The notes: generated by a model from the sequence alone, not told the origin. Positions 10,901 to 20,992 are shown, counted from the first letter of the stretch. The stretch: 64,000 nucleotides of DNA from Winogradskyella alexanderae (GCF_020166335.1 NZ_JAIUJR010000002.1:310001-374000), one strand, 5' to 3'. Made by a program: numbers and translations.

Positions 10901-13856
10901 GTGGGGTAACGATGGTACAGATCTTAACCTTGCCGCTTCAACAGTTACAGTAAACATGAGTGCTGGTATAGCACCTGCATTAACTACAAATGTAACCTTT
11001 ACGGCTATGCAACGCACATGGAAGTTTGTAGAAACTGGCGGTGATATTCCGGAAGTTAAAGTACGGATTCCACAAAATGCCATAAGGAACATTACACCTC
11101 CAGGAAGTTATTACATGTTTATCTCTGATACAGGAATATTTGACCCAACAGCAGACTATAGAGTTATGACTCCAGACGGTAGCGGTAATTTAGAAGCAGT
11201 CTACGATTTTGACGGTGTTAAATACGTAACCTTTGGTTATGCACCTCAAATTATTGCAGAGCGTTCGGTTTTCTTTGATGGTGCGGTAGACTACATTGAC
11301 GTAGATGACCGTTTAGATTTAAATCCTGCTGAATTTACCATTTCTGCATGGATAAAAAGAGATGCCGCAGATACTGGTACAGCATCAATCGTTTCAAAGC
11401 GTGATGCCGCCTTTACGGAAGGATATGACCTTAGAATTCTAAATGACAACAGAATCGAAATCATATGGAAAAACGGTTCTGACCAAAGTTTAATTTCAAA
11501 TACAGCAGTTCCGGATGACGAATGGCACGAAGTGGCCGTAATTTATGACGGAACTACGGTCAAATTGTATATAGATGGTGTTGAAGACAATAGTGCAAAC
11601 AGAACGCCACCTGTTGCAACGGACGAAAATTTCTATATCGCCGCAGCAGGTAAAAACACACCAACACAATACTTCAGAGGAAACATCGATGAAGTTAGGG
11701 TTTGGGACACCGCGCTTTCTGTTGACGAATTACACTTTATCATGAACCAAGAGATTTCTGATAATGCTGGTCAGGTTATGGGCAATGAACTACCAACATC
11801 AATCACTAGAAACGAGGTAAATTCAATTCCGTGGACAGATTTGGCCGGTTATTATCCAATGACTATATATACCTATACCAATACAGATGATTTATCTGGT
11901 AATGGTAACCAAGGTGCTTTGAGAAATTTAGATACTGTTGATAGGCAAACGGCACCCCTACCTTATGAATCAACACAAAACGGTGATTGGGATACCAATG
12001 CAACTTGGACAAACGGTAATGTACAGTATATTCCTGGCACGGCCTCTATTGTTGATGCGAATACAACGATAGATTGGAATGTTGTAAGAACATCACACAA
12101 CATTACCATGGACAACACGACATTGCCCGCAGGCAATAATGACGTAAGAACAGTCTTGGGGCTTTATGTAGATGCTAACGAGCTTACGCTTGATGGTGAT
12201 AACGCCACAGATACTGGTAATGCGATAAACATTTCACATTATTTAAGCCTAACAGGAAAAATTGATTTGGAAGGCGAGTCTCAATTAATACAAGAAATTG
12301 ATAGTGATCTTGATGTGGCAGTTAATGGTGAATTAGAACGAGATCAACAGGGAACAGCAGATACCTTTACTTATAACTATTGGTCAGCTCCTGTAGGTGA
12401 TACGGACATAGCAACAAATAATTACAGCTATGCACTTCAGGATATTTTCTACGATGGAACAAATGCAGTTAATTTTGATAACGGCACCTTTAATGGGGCC
12501 GCAACAAACCCAATTACAATTGCTGACTATTGGATTTGGAAATATGCCAACCTACCGAGTGATACCTATTCGGCTTGGCAACACGTAAGAAGTACCGGTA
12601 CGCTAAATGCTGGAGAAGGATTTACGATGAAAGGACCAGGTACAGGCCCAATATTGGGAGAACAGAATTACGTTTATCTTGGCAAACCTAATAATGGTGA
12701 TATAAACCTCACAATTAATGCTGGTAACGACTATCTCGTTGGTAATCCATATGCTTCAGCGATTGATGCACATCAATTTATTCAAGATAATGGTCCTGAG
12801 TTAGATTATGAACCAGGTGTAGACCCAACACCATTGTTAAGTGGAACCCTTTATTTCTGGGAGCATTGGGGTGGCGGATCGCACGTATTGCAAGAATACC
12901 AAGGTGGCTACGCTACTTACAACTTCTCTGGAGCCGTAGGTGCTGCCTCATTAGGAACCAATGACCCTGATGTTGGTACAGGAGGTACGCCAACTAAACT
13001 TCCAGGAAGGTATATTCCAGTTGGACAAGGTTTCTTTGTTGTAGGTGAAAATACGGGTACAATAAACTTTAACAACGGTCAACGTGTATTCCAAAAAGAA
13101 GGTGTAGCCTCGTCCGTATTTGTGAGAAACTTTAATGGTGGCAAGAGTGCCAACATTAATACAGACACAGACGACAGAATGAAGTTCAGGTTTGGATTCA
13201 ATTCCGTAAACACCATTCACAGACAGCTGTTATTAACAATTGATGAAAATACAACTGAAGGTGTAGATTGGGCATACGATGCTATTCTTAACGAAGAGCA
13301 AATGGACGATATGTACTGGATTATAAATAATGAAGCCTATACGATTCAGGCTAATAGTGAAGCCGGAGAAGAGACGGTATATCCAATAGGTGTAAAAACG
13401 GATACAGACGGTACCAACACCTTTACCATTGATAAATTGGAAAATGTACCCGAAGACATAGATATCTATCTGCATGATAAAGTATTAGAACTTTACCATG
13501 ATCTTAGAGCAAGTGATTATTCAATTTTCCTTAATGCCGGAGAATATGAAGATAGATTTGAAATAACGTTTGGTACAAACTCCAACTTATTGAACATCGA
13601 CGACGAAGAAACGCAATCCTTGGATGTGTTATATTCTAACGATAATGAATCAATTGTACTGATTAACCCAAATCTAATAGATGTGAGCTCAATAGAGTTA
13701 TTCAACATCCTAGGACAATCGGTATATCAAATAGAAGATATTTCAGAGAGCGGTTACTCTGAATATGAGGTTAAAAATTTAAGTACTGGAACTTATATTA
13801 TTAAGTTATATACTGTAAGCGGTTCGGTATTTACTAAGAAAGTTTTAGTAAGGTAA
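7974..13856 (+). CDS. Giant T9SS type A surface protein with GEVED, choice-of-anchor-D and LamG domains
   Basis: Exported protein of 1960 aa. The signal peptide ends near residue 26 (GTSLGYA then QYCASNG). Domains in order: one GEVED domain (about 28-172; VWIDYNQNN, GATRMRVSM, YGEVEDYTI), two choice-of-anchor-D Ig-like domains (about 174-425; each with AHAADFT and NPYNF-IQG), a jelly-roll-like segment (about 430-600), a concanavalin-like segment (about 605-880; DLWLRAD early, IQSYLAVKYGITLG late), a LamG domain (about 1096-1260; VFFDGAVDYIDVDD, FTISAWIKR, YIDGVEDNSA, IDEVRVWDTAL), then a module of some 500 residues shared with the next protein, and a type A sorting tail (about 1883-1960, ending TKKVLVR). 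The domains suggest binding to glycans or other surfaces, with no catalytic motif seen. The gene is monocistronic, with a clear terminator after it. The substrate or ligand is unknown. Confidence 0.88.
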   Translation: MKTFITYRRRLYSFAIFMLGTSLGYAQYCASNGNSTADEYISRVQLNTIDNSSGVGTSGTGYSNFTAVSTNLSLSTGYTITVTPTWTGPTYAEGYAVWIDYNQNNTFEAGERVFAQAATTATPVSGAFTVPAGATLGATRMRVSMSWNAIPGPCGSFGYGEVEDYTINIVGGAVPEMNVQGNATNIVDGDITPSVTDDTDFGNVDVTVGTNANTFTIQNTGTSNLNLTDPLPYINITGAHAADFTLTANPTTPIAASGSTTFTITFNPSATGIRTATVSIANDDSNENPYNFDIQGNGTTTLPEINVQGSGTDIADGDITPTFLDNTDFGNVDIAGGTNTNIFTIQNQGTSLDLLLTAASPYVTIGGAHAADFTIAVIPASIIGAGSSTTFSITFDPSALGLRTATVSIANNDPDENPYNFSIQGTGFVPPPCGNTVIHTANFETGLDGWTSGGVDAARVNNATWSYQGSHSIRVRHADATGSASSFDSPAFDLSNYDKVDFKFFFSPSSVEDTEEFMIEYSDDNGATWTTVQVYEGGNVVDKTADFQTTTSTIFYGKIVTLQSTDYTFPASAISRFRVRCNASADDDQVFVDEITITGTTYCTPTNGPGGITTDLDLWLRADMIDGVDENADGSLVTDWFDNGKGNHAEVMVSGLEPVYRDNTTRNFNFNPVIDFENNNNTANSDMTYIISDGSRDELTGTGGFNSADMFVVIMPDPTITTSMIPLDTFTSSDPTANDTQAEDVTGFGYGAYSQRFTNEYFGYCVGTSQAGPPITGYGRGSTLNTVNYNQIGIINIRHNATVNDMELYLNGDQFGNVTSDAPDFSTVTNTKYWLGRSQYWNGSFDGRIAEVITYSSTQNDSNASQARNRIQSYLAVKYGITLGVNGTSQDYVNSDGTVIWDQSSDGGTYNYDIAGIGRDDASELNQKQSSSVNDATDGTGPIEGVLTVGLTDIYNTNKENKDLNATTLGDKEFLMWGNDGTDLNLAASTVTVNMSAGIAPALTTNVTFTAMQRTWKFVETGGDIPEVKVRIPQNAIRNITPPGSYYMFISDTGIFDPTADYRVMTPDGSGNLEAVYDFDGVKYVTFGYAPQIIAERSVFFDGAVDYIDVDDRLDLNPAEFTISAWIKRDAADTGTASIVSKRDAAFTEGYDLRILNDNRIEIIWKNGSDQSLISNTAVPDDEWHEVAVIYDGTTVKLYIDGVEDNSANRTPPVATDENFYIAAAGKNTPTQYFRGNIDEVRVWDTALSVDELHFIMNQEISDNAGQVMGNELPTSITRNEVNSIPWTDLAGYYPMTIYTYTNTDDLSGNGNQGALRNLDTVDRQTAPLPYESTQNGDWDTNATWTNGNVQYIPGTASIVDANTTIDWNVVRTSHNITMDNTTLPAGNNDVRTVLGLYVDANELTLDGDNATDTGNAINISHYLSLTGKIDLEGESQLIQEIDSDLDVAVNGELERDQQGTADTFTYNYWSAPVGDTDIATNNYSYALQDIFYDGTNAVNFDNGTFNGAATNPITIADYWIWKYANLPSDTYSAWQHVRSTGTLNAGEGFTMKGPGTGPILGEQNYVYLGKPNNGDINLTINAGNDYLVGNPYASAIDAHQFIQDNGPELDYEPGVDPTPLLSGTLYFWEHWGGGSHVLQEYQGGYATYNFSGAVGAASLGTNDPDVGTGGTPTKLPGRYIPVGQGFFVVGENTGTINFNNGQRVFQKEGVASSVFVRNFNGGKSANINTDTDDRMKFRFGFNSVNTIHRQLLLTIDENTTEGVDWAYDAILNEEQMDDMYWIINNEAYTIQANSEAGEETVYPIGVKTDTDGTNTFTIDKLENVPEDIDIYLHDKVLELYHDLRASDYSIFLNAGEYEDRFEITFGTNSNLLNIDDEETQSLDVLYSNDNESIVLINPNLIDVSSIELFNILGQSVYQIEDISESGYSEYEVKNLSTGTYIIKLYTVSGSVFTKKVLVR

Positions 13857-13883
13857 TTTTCCCAAATCTTAAATCTTAACCTA

Positions 13884-13915
13884 AAAAAACCCTGTCTTAT
13901 TTGGCAGGGTTTTTT
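13884..13915 (+). terminator. Rho-independent terminator after the first giant surface protein
   Basis: AAAAAACCCTG at 13884-13894 pairs perfectly with CAGGGTTTTTT at 13905-13915 around a 10-base loop, followed directly by T residues. It lies 27 bases after the stop codon and separates the two giant genes into independent transcripts. Confidence 0.85.
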
Positions 13916-13949
13916 GCTTGTTTTTTCTTTGATCTGGTAGTAATTGTGT

Positions 13950-14044
13950 ATTTCATCGATATTTTAATGCACTTTATGGATTTTTATGGATTTTTTTTTA
14001 TGTTTGTTTCGAATCAAAGATTTAATTTTCTAGAGCCCCAAACT
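13950..14044 (+). promoter_or_regulatory. Upstream control block of the second giant surface protein
   Basis: ATTTCATCGAT (13950-13960), ATGTTTGTT (14000-14008) and AGCCCCAAACT (14034-14044) repeat the three blocks found before 7974, in the same order but with wider spacing. TATGTTTG at 13999-14006 fits the -7 consensus. The last block abuts the ATG at 14046, so the leader itself is conserved. Confidence 0.5.
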
Positions 14045-14045
14045 C

Positions 14046-17000
14046 ATGAACTTAAAAATTGCATCTTCTTTGAAAGGTAATTTCAATGCCTCTAAATGGG
14101 TATTGTCATTTACAACACTACTGCTCTGTACTTTATTACATGGTCAATCTTCGGATTTTAAGGTACAACATGTAAAAGATGACATTGGGAATTCAGGCGG
14201 TATAAACACAGAATTTTCTCCAGTTAACTCGCTTGAAAAAGCAATTGCCATTCCAAATAGCAATCGTAAAACTCATGCAGGTGTTCCAGGTTTCGGTGGT
14301 ACACTTCATGCAGATGATTTGTCTGGTGCTCGAGTTTTAACAAATACTGGTACGCTTAGCTATTACAGACAAAATGGATCCAGAAATTCTGAAATGCGTT
14401 TTCATAGTTCTATTTTGGAATATATTGGACCAGAAGGCGGTCCTAACGAAATTATAGTGAGAGGACGTTATCAAGTATCACTAAATGGGTCAAACAATAG
14501 TGCCACTCAACTTTTAAATGGAATTACTGATGCTAATAGGTGCATACCATTTATTAGTGGTATACTCACAAACGACGGAAACAGAGGTGCAGATTCTGCT
14601 ACTGCACTAGCCTATTTAGAAGATTTATCCACATTAAGAGTCGAAAAAGGAACAAATTCTAACAATGTTACTGTATTTGTTACAGTAGTGGAATTTACAG
14701 GATCTAATTGGACAGTATTACATGGAGATTCGAGCAATGTATCGACAGATACAGGTACTATAAGGTTGACAAATGAATCAGATGGTACAGGTTCACCAAT
14801 CACTCTTGAATCATGGGACGAGGCAGCTATATTCACCCATCACAGAGGTGACAATACAATAAATGGCATTAACCAGGCCATTTCAGACAATTGGCCATTA
14901 ATTTCCCCTGGAGAAGATAACCAAAGTGTTGATTGGAGGTTTCATGTAAACCATGACTCTAATGGTACCAACAGACAATTTGTACACGTTTTAGCCAATT
15001 CAGATTTAAGAGTGTCACGTTATCAATTAAACTCTAATTCGGGAGGTGAAACAGATTTTGATATTTCTTCATCTAACCTCAGTAATATTGAAGAAGCTTT
15101 AATAGTTGGTGCGTCAATTACAAGTGGAAACGGAACGGCATATGGTAGAGGTTGGCGTAATTATGATTTGAAATCAACAACACAAGCTTCTCATTGGTCG
15201 CACAGAGGTGGAAATAATATGACTCATGAGATTCAGATTATTGATTTGTCTGATCTAACATCAGATGATAATTCTACACCGACAGATTATTGTAATTCTT
15301 TTGGCAATACGCAATATGATACTGGGATAACTAATGTAACATTCAATACCATTAATCACTCTGATGGGTCTCCAAAGGATAATGGTTATGAAGATTTTAC
15401 ACTGACCCACTCAACAACCGTTCAACTAAATTCCACACGAAATCTAAGTGTAAATGTTGATACAGACGGTTTCTATTCCGTACATGTGTTTGCTTGGATC
15501 GACTGGAATCAGGATCTTGACTTTGAAGATGATGGAGAGCGTTATGATCTAGGTACTGCTATCGGTGTAGATGACGGACCTACTAATCTGTCGCCTCTAG
15601 CAATAACTATTCCCACAACTGCCGTTTTAGGAGCTACAAGAATGCGCATTGCTGTTAAGTTTGGTGAAGACCCATCATTATGTGAAACAAATTTTGATGG
15701 TGAAGTTGAAGATTACGAGATTGTTGTGACCGAATCTACTCCTGAAGCCGAGATTAATATTACTGGTAATGGATTCGATATCTTGGACGGCGACACTACT
15801 CCAACAATTATTGATCACACGGATTTTGGTGAAGTTTATGTTGATTCTGGTTCAATAAGTAGAATCTTTACCATAGAAAATCAAGGAAACTCCAACGCGC
15901 TCAACCTAAATGGTACAGCGCCTTACATTAGTATTTCAGGTGCCCATGCAGCAGATTTCAGCATCACTGCTATGCCATCAAACACAATAGCATCATCAGC
16001 GAGTACGAGCTTTACACTTAGTTTTGATCCGAGTGGAGAAGGATTAAGAACTGCTATAATATCTATTGCCAGCAGCGATTCTGATGAAAATCCGTATAAT
16101 TTTACCATTCAAGGTACAGGTATAGTACCTACCTATTGTAATTCAATTGGAAATTTAGCCTACCAAACAAGTGTTACTAATGTGACATTCAATACAATTA
16201 ATAATTCTGATGGAGCACCTAAAGATGTTGGATATGAAGATTTTACCTCTGAATACGCTACTTCAGTTGAAATAGGTACAACCCATGACTTAAGTGTCAA
16301 GGTAGATACGGATGGTAATTATGTAGTTCATGCCTTTGCTTGGATAGATTGGAATCAGGACTTTGATTTTGATGACGAAGGTGAGAGCTATGATCTCGGT
16401 TCAGCTGTCAATGTGCCAGATGGCATTACAAGTTTATCACCATTGGCCATTACGATTCCTGAAGGAGCGCAGATTGGCGAGACACGAATGCGAGTATCGG
16501 CAAAGTATTGGAGCGATCCTTCAAGCTGTGAAACCAACTTTGATGGTGAAGTCGAAGATTACACTATAATTATTACTTCTAATGCACTTGCAGAAATCGC
16601 AGTCTCAGGAAATGGATATGAAATCGAGAATGGAGATACTACGCCATCATTGACTGATCATACTGATTTTGGATCTGTAAATCTTAACGAAACCAAATCC
16701 AAAATATTCACAGTTTTGAATACCGGAAGCGTAAACCTTGAAATTACGGATATTATCCTTTCAAATACCACGGACTTTAGCATTGTAGGAACCCCTTCTC
16801 CTTCAACATTAAACCCTGATGAATCCATAACTTTTGAGGTTGCATTTAACACGTCTTCTATTGGGTTAAAAAATTCAACTATAACTATTGAAAATAACGA
16901 TGCTGATGAATTTAGTTTTCAATTTGTAATTCAAGCCTCAGGAGTTCAGAATTTTTATGATAGTGATGGTGACGGCGTACTAGACAATATAGATATTGAT

Positions 17001-20000
17001 GATGATAACGATGGTATTGCTGATGCTGTTGAAGAAATGCAATGTAACAATTCTGATATCGCAGTTAAGACGCACTATAAGTTCCTTAATGAAACTTTTG
17101 GTAGTGGTGAACGAACAACAATAAACACAACTTATAATGCAGTTACAACGTATTGTTACGAAGATGGCACATCAAGTTGCCCTGATCTTGGCGGTATTGA
17201 TCTAAATGATGGTGAATATACGGTTTACTATAGAGCAGGTAATGGCAACGGAACTAACGATACCCCTAACGGAGAAGTCGGATCTTGGGCAGACACTCAT
17301 TGGTATCTTGGAGAAGATCATACACCAGATGACACGAATGGCAGAATGGCAATGTTTAACGCCTCTCATGATTCAGGAATCTTTTATACAGCAAATATTT
17401 CCGGTGCTTTACCTAATGTGCCAATCTCCTATAGTTTCTGGGTAATCAATCTCGATAGAACAGATGCACCTGATATAGGTTCTAGACTCCGCCCTGATAT
17501 CTTAGTGGAATTTAGAGATCTTGAGAATAACCTTTTGGCTTCAATTACAACAGGAGAAATACCTCCAACTACTGCCGGTAATTTAGCTGGTGATTGGTAT
17601 AATTTTTCAGCAGATTTGACATTTGACGTTAGTGAGTTTAATGTGTACTTCTACAACAATGAAACCGGTGGCTTAGGAAATGATTTAGCTCTAGATGACA
17701 TAAAGATAACGCAATCACTGTGCGATACAGATAGTGATGGAGTTGCTAATATCTTTGATCTTGATAGTGATAATGATGGAATTCCAGATGTTGTTGAATC
17801 GGGTTATTCACCAGTAAGCAACGGATCAGCGGTAATAGATTCATGGATTGACAACAATAACAATGGCATGCACGATGCCTTTGAAAGTTTAAATCCTGTT
17901 GATTCAGATGGTGATGGTACTCCCGATTATTTAGATCTTGACAGTGATAATGATACACTATTTGATGTAGATGAATCTGGTGCTGGTAACATTGCTGACC
18001 TGTTCTTTGAGAATGGCGATGGTGATATAGATGGTGATGGAGTGGGTGACGGCGAGGATAGCGATGCAGTTAGGGAAAAAGATTTAGACTCGGATGGCAT
18101 TCCTGAGTTTTTTGGTGATGGTATTCTTGATGTCTACGACTTTCATAACGGTACTACATTAGCCACTGCGTATGGTAATGAGGGACAAGGTATGGAATAT
18201 ACTTTATTCGTAAATGACTCTGACAGTGATGGCCTCCCTGATTATATAGATATTTATAACGATTCTGATGCAACTTATAACATTTCTCAAACCCTTTATG
18301 CCGGACTTGACAGCAATAATGACGGTATTATAGACGATTCCCTCGACACTGATGGTGATGGTATTTTAGATCTATTTGATACTGCAGATGATACATTTGG
18401 ATCACCAAGACATCTCAGCAAAAAACTTCAAATTCATTTTGATGGACGCAATGATTATATTCAGGATAGTCCAATAATTAGTGAATGGGGAGAGATTACC
18501 CTAATGGGCTGGATAAGATTAGATACTGACGGATCAGGAGAACAATTTTTATTTGGTCAGAATAACTTTAACCTACGTATTCTTAATAGTGGCCTACTGC
18601 AGGCTGATATAAGTGGAACTTCTGTTATGTATACTACAGAAATACCAACCAATAGATGGACTCATGTCTCTGTTAGCTACAGTGCATCCAATGAAGCCTA
18701 CAATATTTATGTCAATGGTGAAAATGTACAATCCGGCGAGAAATCAGGTACACTAAATCCAGATACCAGTAATTTTACTATGGCAAAAAACCCAACTACA
18801 AATTCGCAATACTTTAAGGGATATCTTGATGAAATAAGACTTTTTAATAAAGCACTAAGTGCAGACGAAATTCAAAAAATTACTTATCAACAAATAGGAA
18901 ATGGAAATAACGGTTATATACGTGGTAAAGAAATTCCACTTGATATAGAAACCCTTTATTGGTCTGATCTTGTAAAATATTACAGCCTTAATAACTTTAA
19001 AGGCAATATTACCGATGATCTAAAAACACCTGGAGTTGATGAAGGTAGTGGCGCTACCTTATACAACATCAAAGGAATTACATTTGAAACCGCACCTTTA
19101 CCGTTTATAACCAATAGTGGTGATACAGACATAATTAGTGCACTAAATGATATTGAAGATGGTGTTTTTGGCAGTGATGCTATTACTTATGATTGGTCAA
19201 TTGTGCGCATTTCTCATAACAATATATCATATAATGACCGTCAAAAACATCTTGGACTATTTGTTGATGAAAATGATTCAAGTTCTAACCCAATTGAATT
19301 CCACGTAACAAATGACTCTGAGTTAAATGTGTCATGGTATTTAAAACTGGATGGCTTTATAGATCTTGAAGGCGAGTCTCAACTTATTCAAGGCGATAAC
19401 AGCATGCTTGATCCCTTAAGTAAAGGAAAATTAGAACGTGATCAACAAGGAACAGCAGATACGTTTACCTATAATTATTGGTCTTCTCCTGTTGGTTCAA
19501 TCAATAGCAATACAAATAATAATGATTACCAACTCAATACGGTACTAATGGATGGTAGTAATCCTGAAAATCCAATGCCAATAAATTGGATTACTTCGGG
19601 ATATAACGGCTCCAATTCATCACCTATTGGTTTGGCAGATTATTGGATTTGGAAATTTGACAATCATCTCAGTAATGATTATTCCTCATGGCAACATGTA
19701 AGAAGTACTGGAACTATGAGTGCAGGTGAAGGATTTACCATGAAAGGTCCTGGAACAGGCCCAATCAATGCAGATCAGAATTATGTTTTTGTAGGCAAAC
19801 CAAATAATGGAACCATAAGCTTACCTATTAATGCAGGTAACAATTATATGTTAGGTAATCCATATCCATCTGCTCTAGATGCTCGTCAATTTATCATTGA
19901 TAACGCTGCAATACTTGCTTATGAAAATTCTTCAGATCCTGATCCTACAATAAGTGGTACAATTTATTTTTGGGAACACTGGGGAGGTGGATCACACATT

Positions 20001-20960
20001 TTACAAGAGTATCAGGGCGGCTATGCTGTTTATAACCTTGCAGGTGGCGTAGCAGCTCCATCTTACGGCACTAATGATCCGGATGTAGCTACTGGAGGAA
20101 CACCTACCAAGATACCTGGAAGATATATCCCAGTAAGTCAGGGATTCTTTGTACTCGGAGAGAGCGACGGTAATGTAGAATTTAGAAATAGCCAACGTGT
20201 ATTTGTCAAAGAAACAAGTGCCAGTTCAGTTTTTATGAAAAATTCTAACCCTAGCAGTTCACAAGATAACTCAGAACTTGAAGATGACAGAATGAAATTT
20301 AGAATTGGTTTCAATGCTCCTGGAACCATTCACAGACAAATTCTACTCACAATCGACAGTATTGCAAGTCCAGAAGTAGATAGAGGTTTTGATGCCGCAA
20401 TATATGATAGCCTTACTGATGATATGTACTGGATGATTAATGAAGGAAAATATACTATTCAAGGGTACGATGCAATCGAGGATACTACAGTTCTACCCAT
20501 TGGTTTACATACCTCATCATCACAGATATACGAAATAACTATTGACGATTTAGAAAATGTACCTAATGATCTTGAAATATATTTACATGATAAGACTACG
20601 GGTAATTACCACGATTTAAGAGCATCTAGCTTTGAGCTCACTTTAGATGCTGGAGAATATCTAAATCGTTTTGAAATTACCTTCACGGTTCCTCAAACAC
20701 TATCCATCAATGATGCATTTAAAGAAGGTTTTAACCTTTATTACGCGATGGGCAGAAAAAAGATTGTAGTCTTAAATCCAGAATTAATACAATTTAGAGA
20801 ATTGCGTATTTACGATATTAATGGTAGAGAAGTCCTCAAGCACGAAACAAGAGAAGGATCTTATAATGAATATTCAATACCCGAGGTTAGTACGGGTGTT
20901 TATATTGTTAAACTCTTAACCGAAAATAGTGAGGTTTCTAAAAAATTCATTGTGAAATAA
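14046..20960 (+). CDS. Giant T9SS type A surface protein with duplicated GEVED/anchor-D units, TSP3 repeats and LamG
   Basis: Exported protein of 2304 aa and paralogue of the preceding gene product. After a signal peptide (about 1-34, ending LLHGQ) comes an N-terminal region of about 370 aa absent from the paralogue and not recognised. Then follow GEVED (about 415-560), anchor-D (565-693), a second GEVED (697-843) and second anchor-D (848-960), which look like a duplicated GEVED plus anchor-D unit. Aspartate-rich thrombospondin-type-3 calcium repeats (DSDGDGVLDNIDIDDDNDG near 975, more at about 1228-1460) flank a jelly-roll-like segment. LamG follows (about 1460-1610; IHFDGRNDYIQDS, ITLMGWIRL, YLDEIRLFNKAL), then the shared C-terminal module and a type A sorting tail (SKKFIVK end). 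The acidic repeats predict calcium-dependent rigidity. Function is unknown; adhesion or surface binding is inferred. Confidence 0.88.
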   Translation: MNLKIASSLKGNFNASKWVLSFTTLLLCTLLHGQSSDFKVQHVKDDIGNSGGINTEFSPVNSLEKAIAIPNSNRKTHAGVPGFGGTLHADDLSGARVLTNTGTLSYYRQNGSRNSEMRFHSSILEYIGPEGGPNEIIVRGRYQVSLNGSNNSATQLLNGITDANRCIPFISGILTNDGNRGADSATALAYLEDLSTLRVEKGTNSNNVTVFVTVVEFTGSNWTVLHGDSSNVSTDTGTIRLTNESDGTGSPITLESWDEAAIFTHHRGDNTINGINQAISDNWPLISPGEDNQSVDWRFHVNHDSNGTNRQFVHVLANSDLRVSRYQLNSNSGGETDFDISSSNLSNIEEALIVGASITSGNGTAYGRGWRNYDLKSTTQASHWSHRGGNNMTHEIQIIDLSDLTSDDNSTPTDYCNSFGNTQYDTGITNVTFNTINHSDGSPKDNGYEDFTLTHSTTVQLNSTRNLSVNVDTDGFYSVHVFAWIDWNQDLDFEDDGERYDLGTAIGVDDGPTNLSPLAITIPTTAVLGATRMRIAVKFGEDPSLCETNFDGEVEDYEIVVTESTPEAEINITGNGFDILDGDTTPTIIDHTDFGEVYVDSGSISRIFTIENQGNSNALNLNGTAPYISISGAHAADFSITAMPSNTIASSASTSFTLSFDPSGEGLRTAIISIASSDSDENPYNFTIQGTGIVPTYCNSIGNLAYQTSVTNVTFNTINNSDGAPKDVGYEDFTSEYATSVEIGTTHDLSVKVDTDGNYVVHAFAWIDWNQDFDFDDEGESYDLGSAVNVPDGITSLSPLAITIPEGAQIGETRMRVSAKYWSDPSSCETNFDGEVEDYTIIITSNALAEIAVSGNGYEIENGDTTPSLTDHTDFGSVNLNETKSKIFTVLNTGSVNLEITDIILSNTTDFSIVGTPSPSTLNPDESITFEVAFNTSSIGLKNSTITIENNDADEFSFQFVIQASGVQNFYDSDGDGVLDNIDIDDDNDGIADAVEEMQCNNSDIAVKTHYKFLNETFGSGERTTINTTYNAVTTYCYEDGTSSCPDLGGIDLNDGEYTVYYRAGNGNGTNDTPNGEVGSWADTHWYLGEDHTPDDTNGRMAMFNASHDSGIFYTANISGALPNVPISYSFWVINLDRTDAPDIGSRLRPDILVEFRDLENNLLASITTGEIPPTTAGNLAGDWYNFSADLTFDVSEFNVYFYNNETGGLGNDLALDDIKITQSLCDTDSDGVANIFDLDSDNDGIPDVVESGYSPVSNGSAVIDSWIDNNNNGMHDAFESLNPVDSDGDGTPDYLDLDSDNDTLFDVDESGAGNIADLFFENGDGDIDGDGVGDGEDSDAVREKDLDSDGIPEFFGDGILDVYDFHNGTTLATAYGNEGQGMEYTLFVNDSDSDGLPDYIDIYNDSDATYNISQTLYAGLDSNNDGIIDDSLDTDGDGILDLFDTADDTFGSPRHLSKKLQIHFDGRNDYIQDSPIISEWGEITLMGWIRLDTDGSGEQFLFGQNNFNLRILNSGLLQADISGTSVMYTTEIPTNRWTHVSVSYSASNEAYNIYVNGENVQSGEKSGTLNPDTSNFTMAKNPTTNSQYFKGYLDEIRLFNKALSADEIQKITYQQIGNGNNGYIRGKEIPLDIETLYWSDLVKYYSLNNFKGNITDDLKTPGVDEGSGATLYNIKGITFETAPLPFITNSGDTDIISALNDIEDGVFGSDAITYDWSIVRISHNNISYNDRQKHLGLFVDENDSSSNPIEFHVTNDSELNVSWYLKLDGFIDLEGESQLIQGDNSMLDPLSKGKLERDQQGTADTFTYNYWSSPVGSINSNTNNNDYQLNTVLMDGSNPENPMPINWITSGYNGSNSSPIGLADYWIWKFDNHLSNDYSSWQHVRSTGTMSAGEGFTMKGPGTGPINADQNYVFVGKPNNGTISLPINAGNNYMLGNPYPSALDARQFIIDNAAILAYENSSDPDPTISGTIYFWEHWGGGSHILQEYQGGYAVYNLAGGVAAPSYGTNDPDVATGGTPTKIPGRYIPVSQGFFVLGESDGNVEFRNSQRVFVKETSASSVFMKNSNPSSSQDNSELEDDRMKFRIGFNAPGTIHRQILLTIDSIASPEVDRGFDAAIYDSLTDDMYWMINEGKYTIQGYDAIEDTTVLPIGLHTSSSQIYEITIDDLENVPNDLEIYLHDKTTGNYHDLRASSFELTLDAGEYLNRFEITFTVPQTLSINDAFKEGFNLYYAMGRKKIVVLNPELIQFRELRIYDINGREVLKHETREGSYNEYSIPEVSTGVYIVKLLTENSEVSKKFIVK

Positions 20961-20992
20961 TCCTTATTCTCTGGATTTTAATTACTCGATTA

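Noticed and set aside
53..20960. Adhesin region considered as a prophage or genomic island
   Set aside because: No integrase, tail gene, tRNA target or direct flanking repeats; sorting domains and base composition fit the rest of the window.
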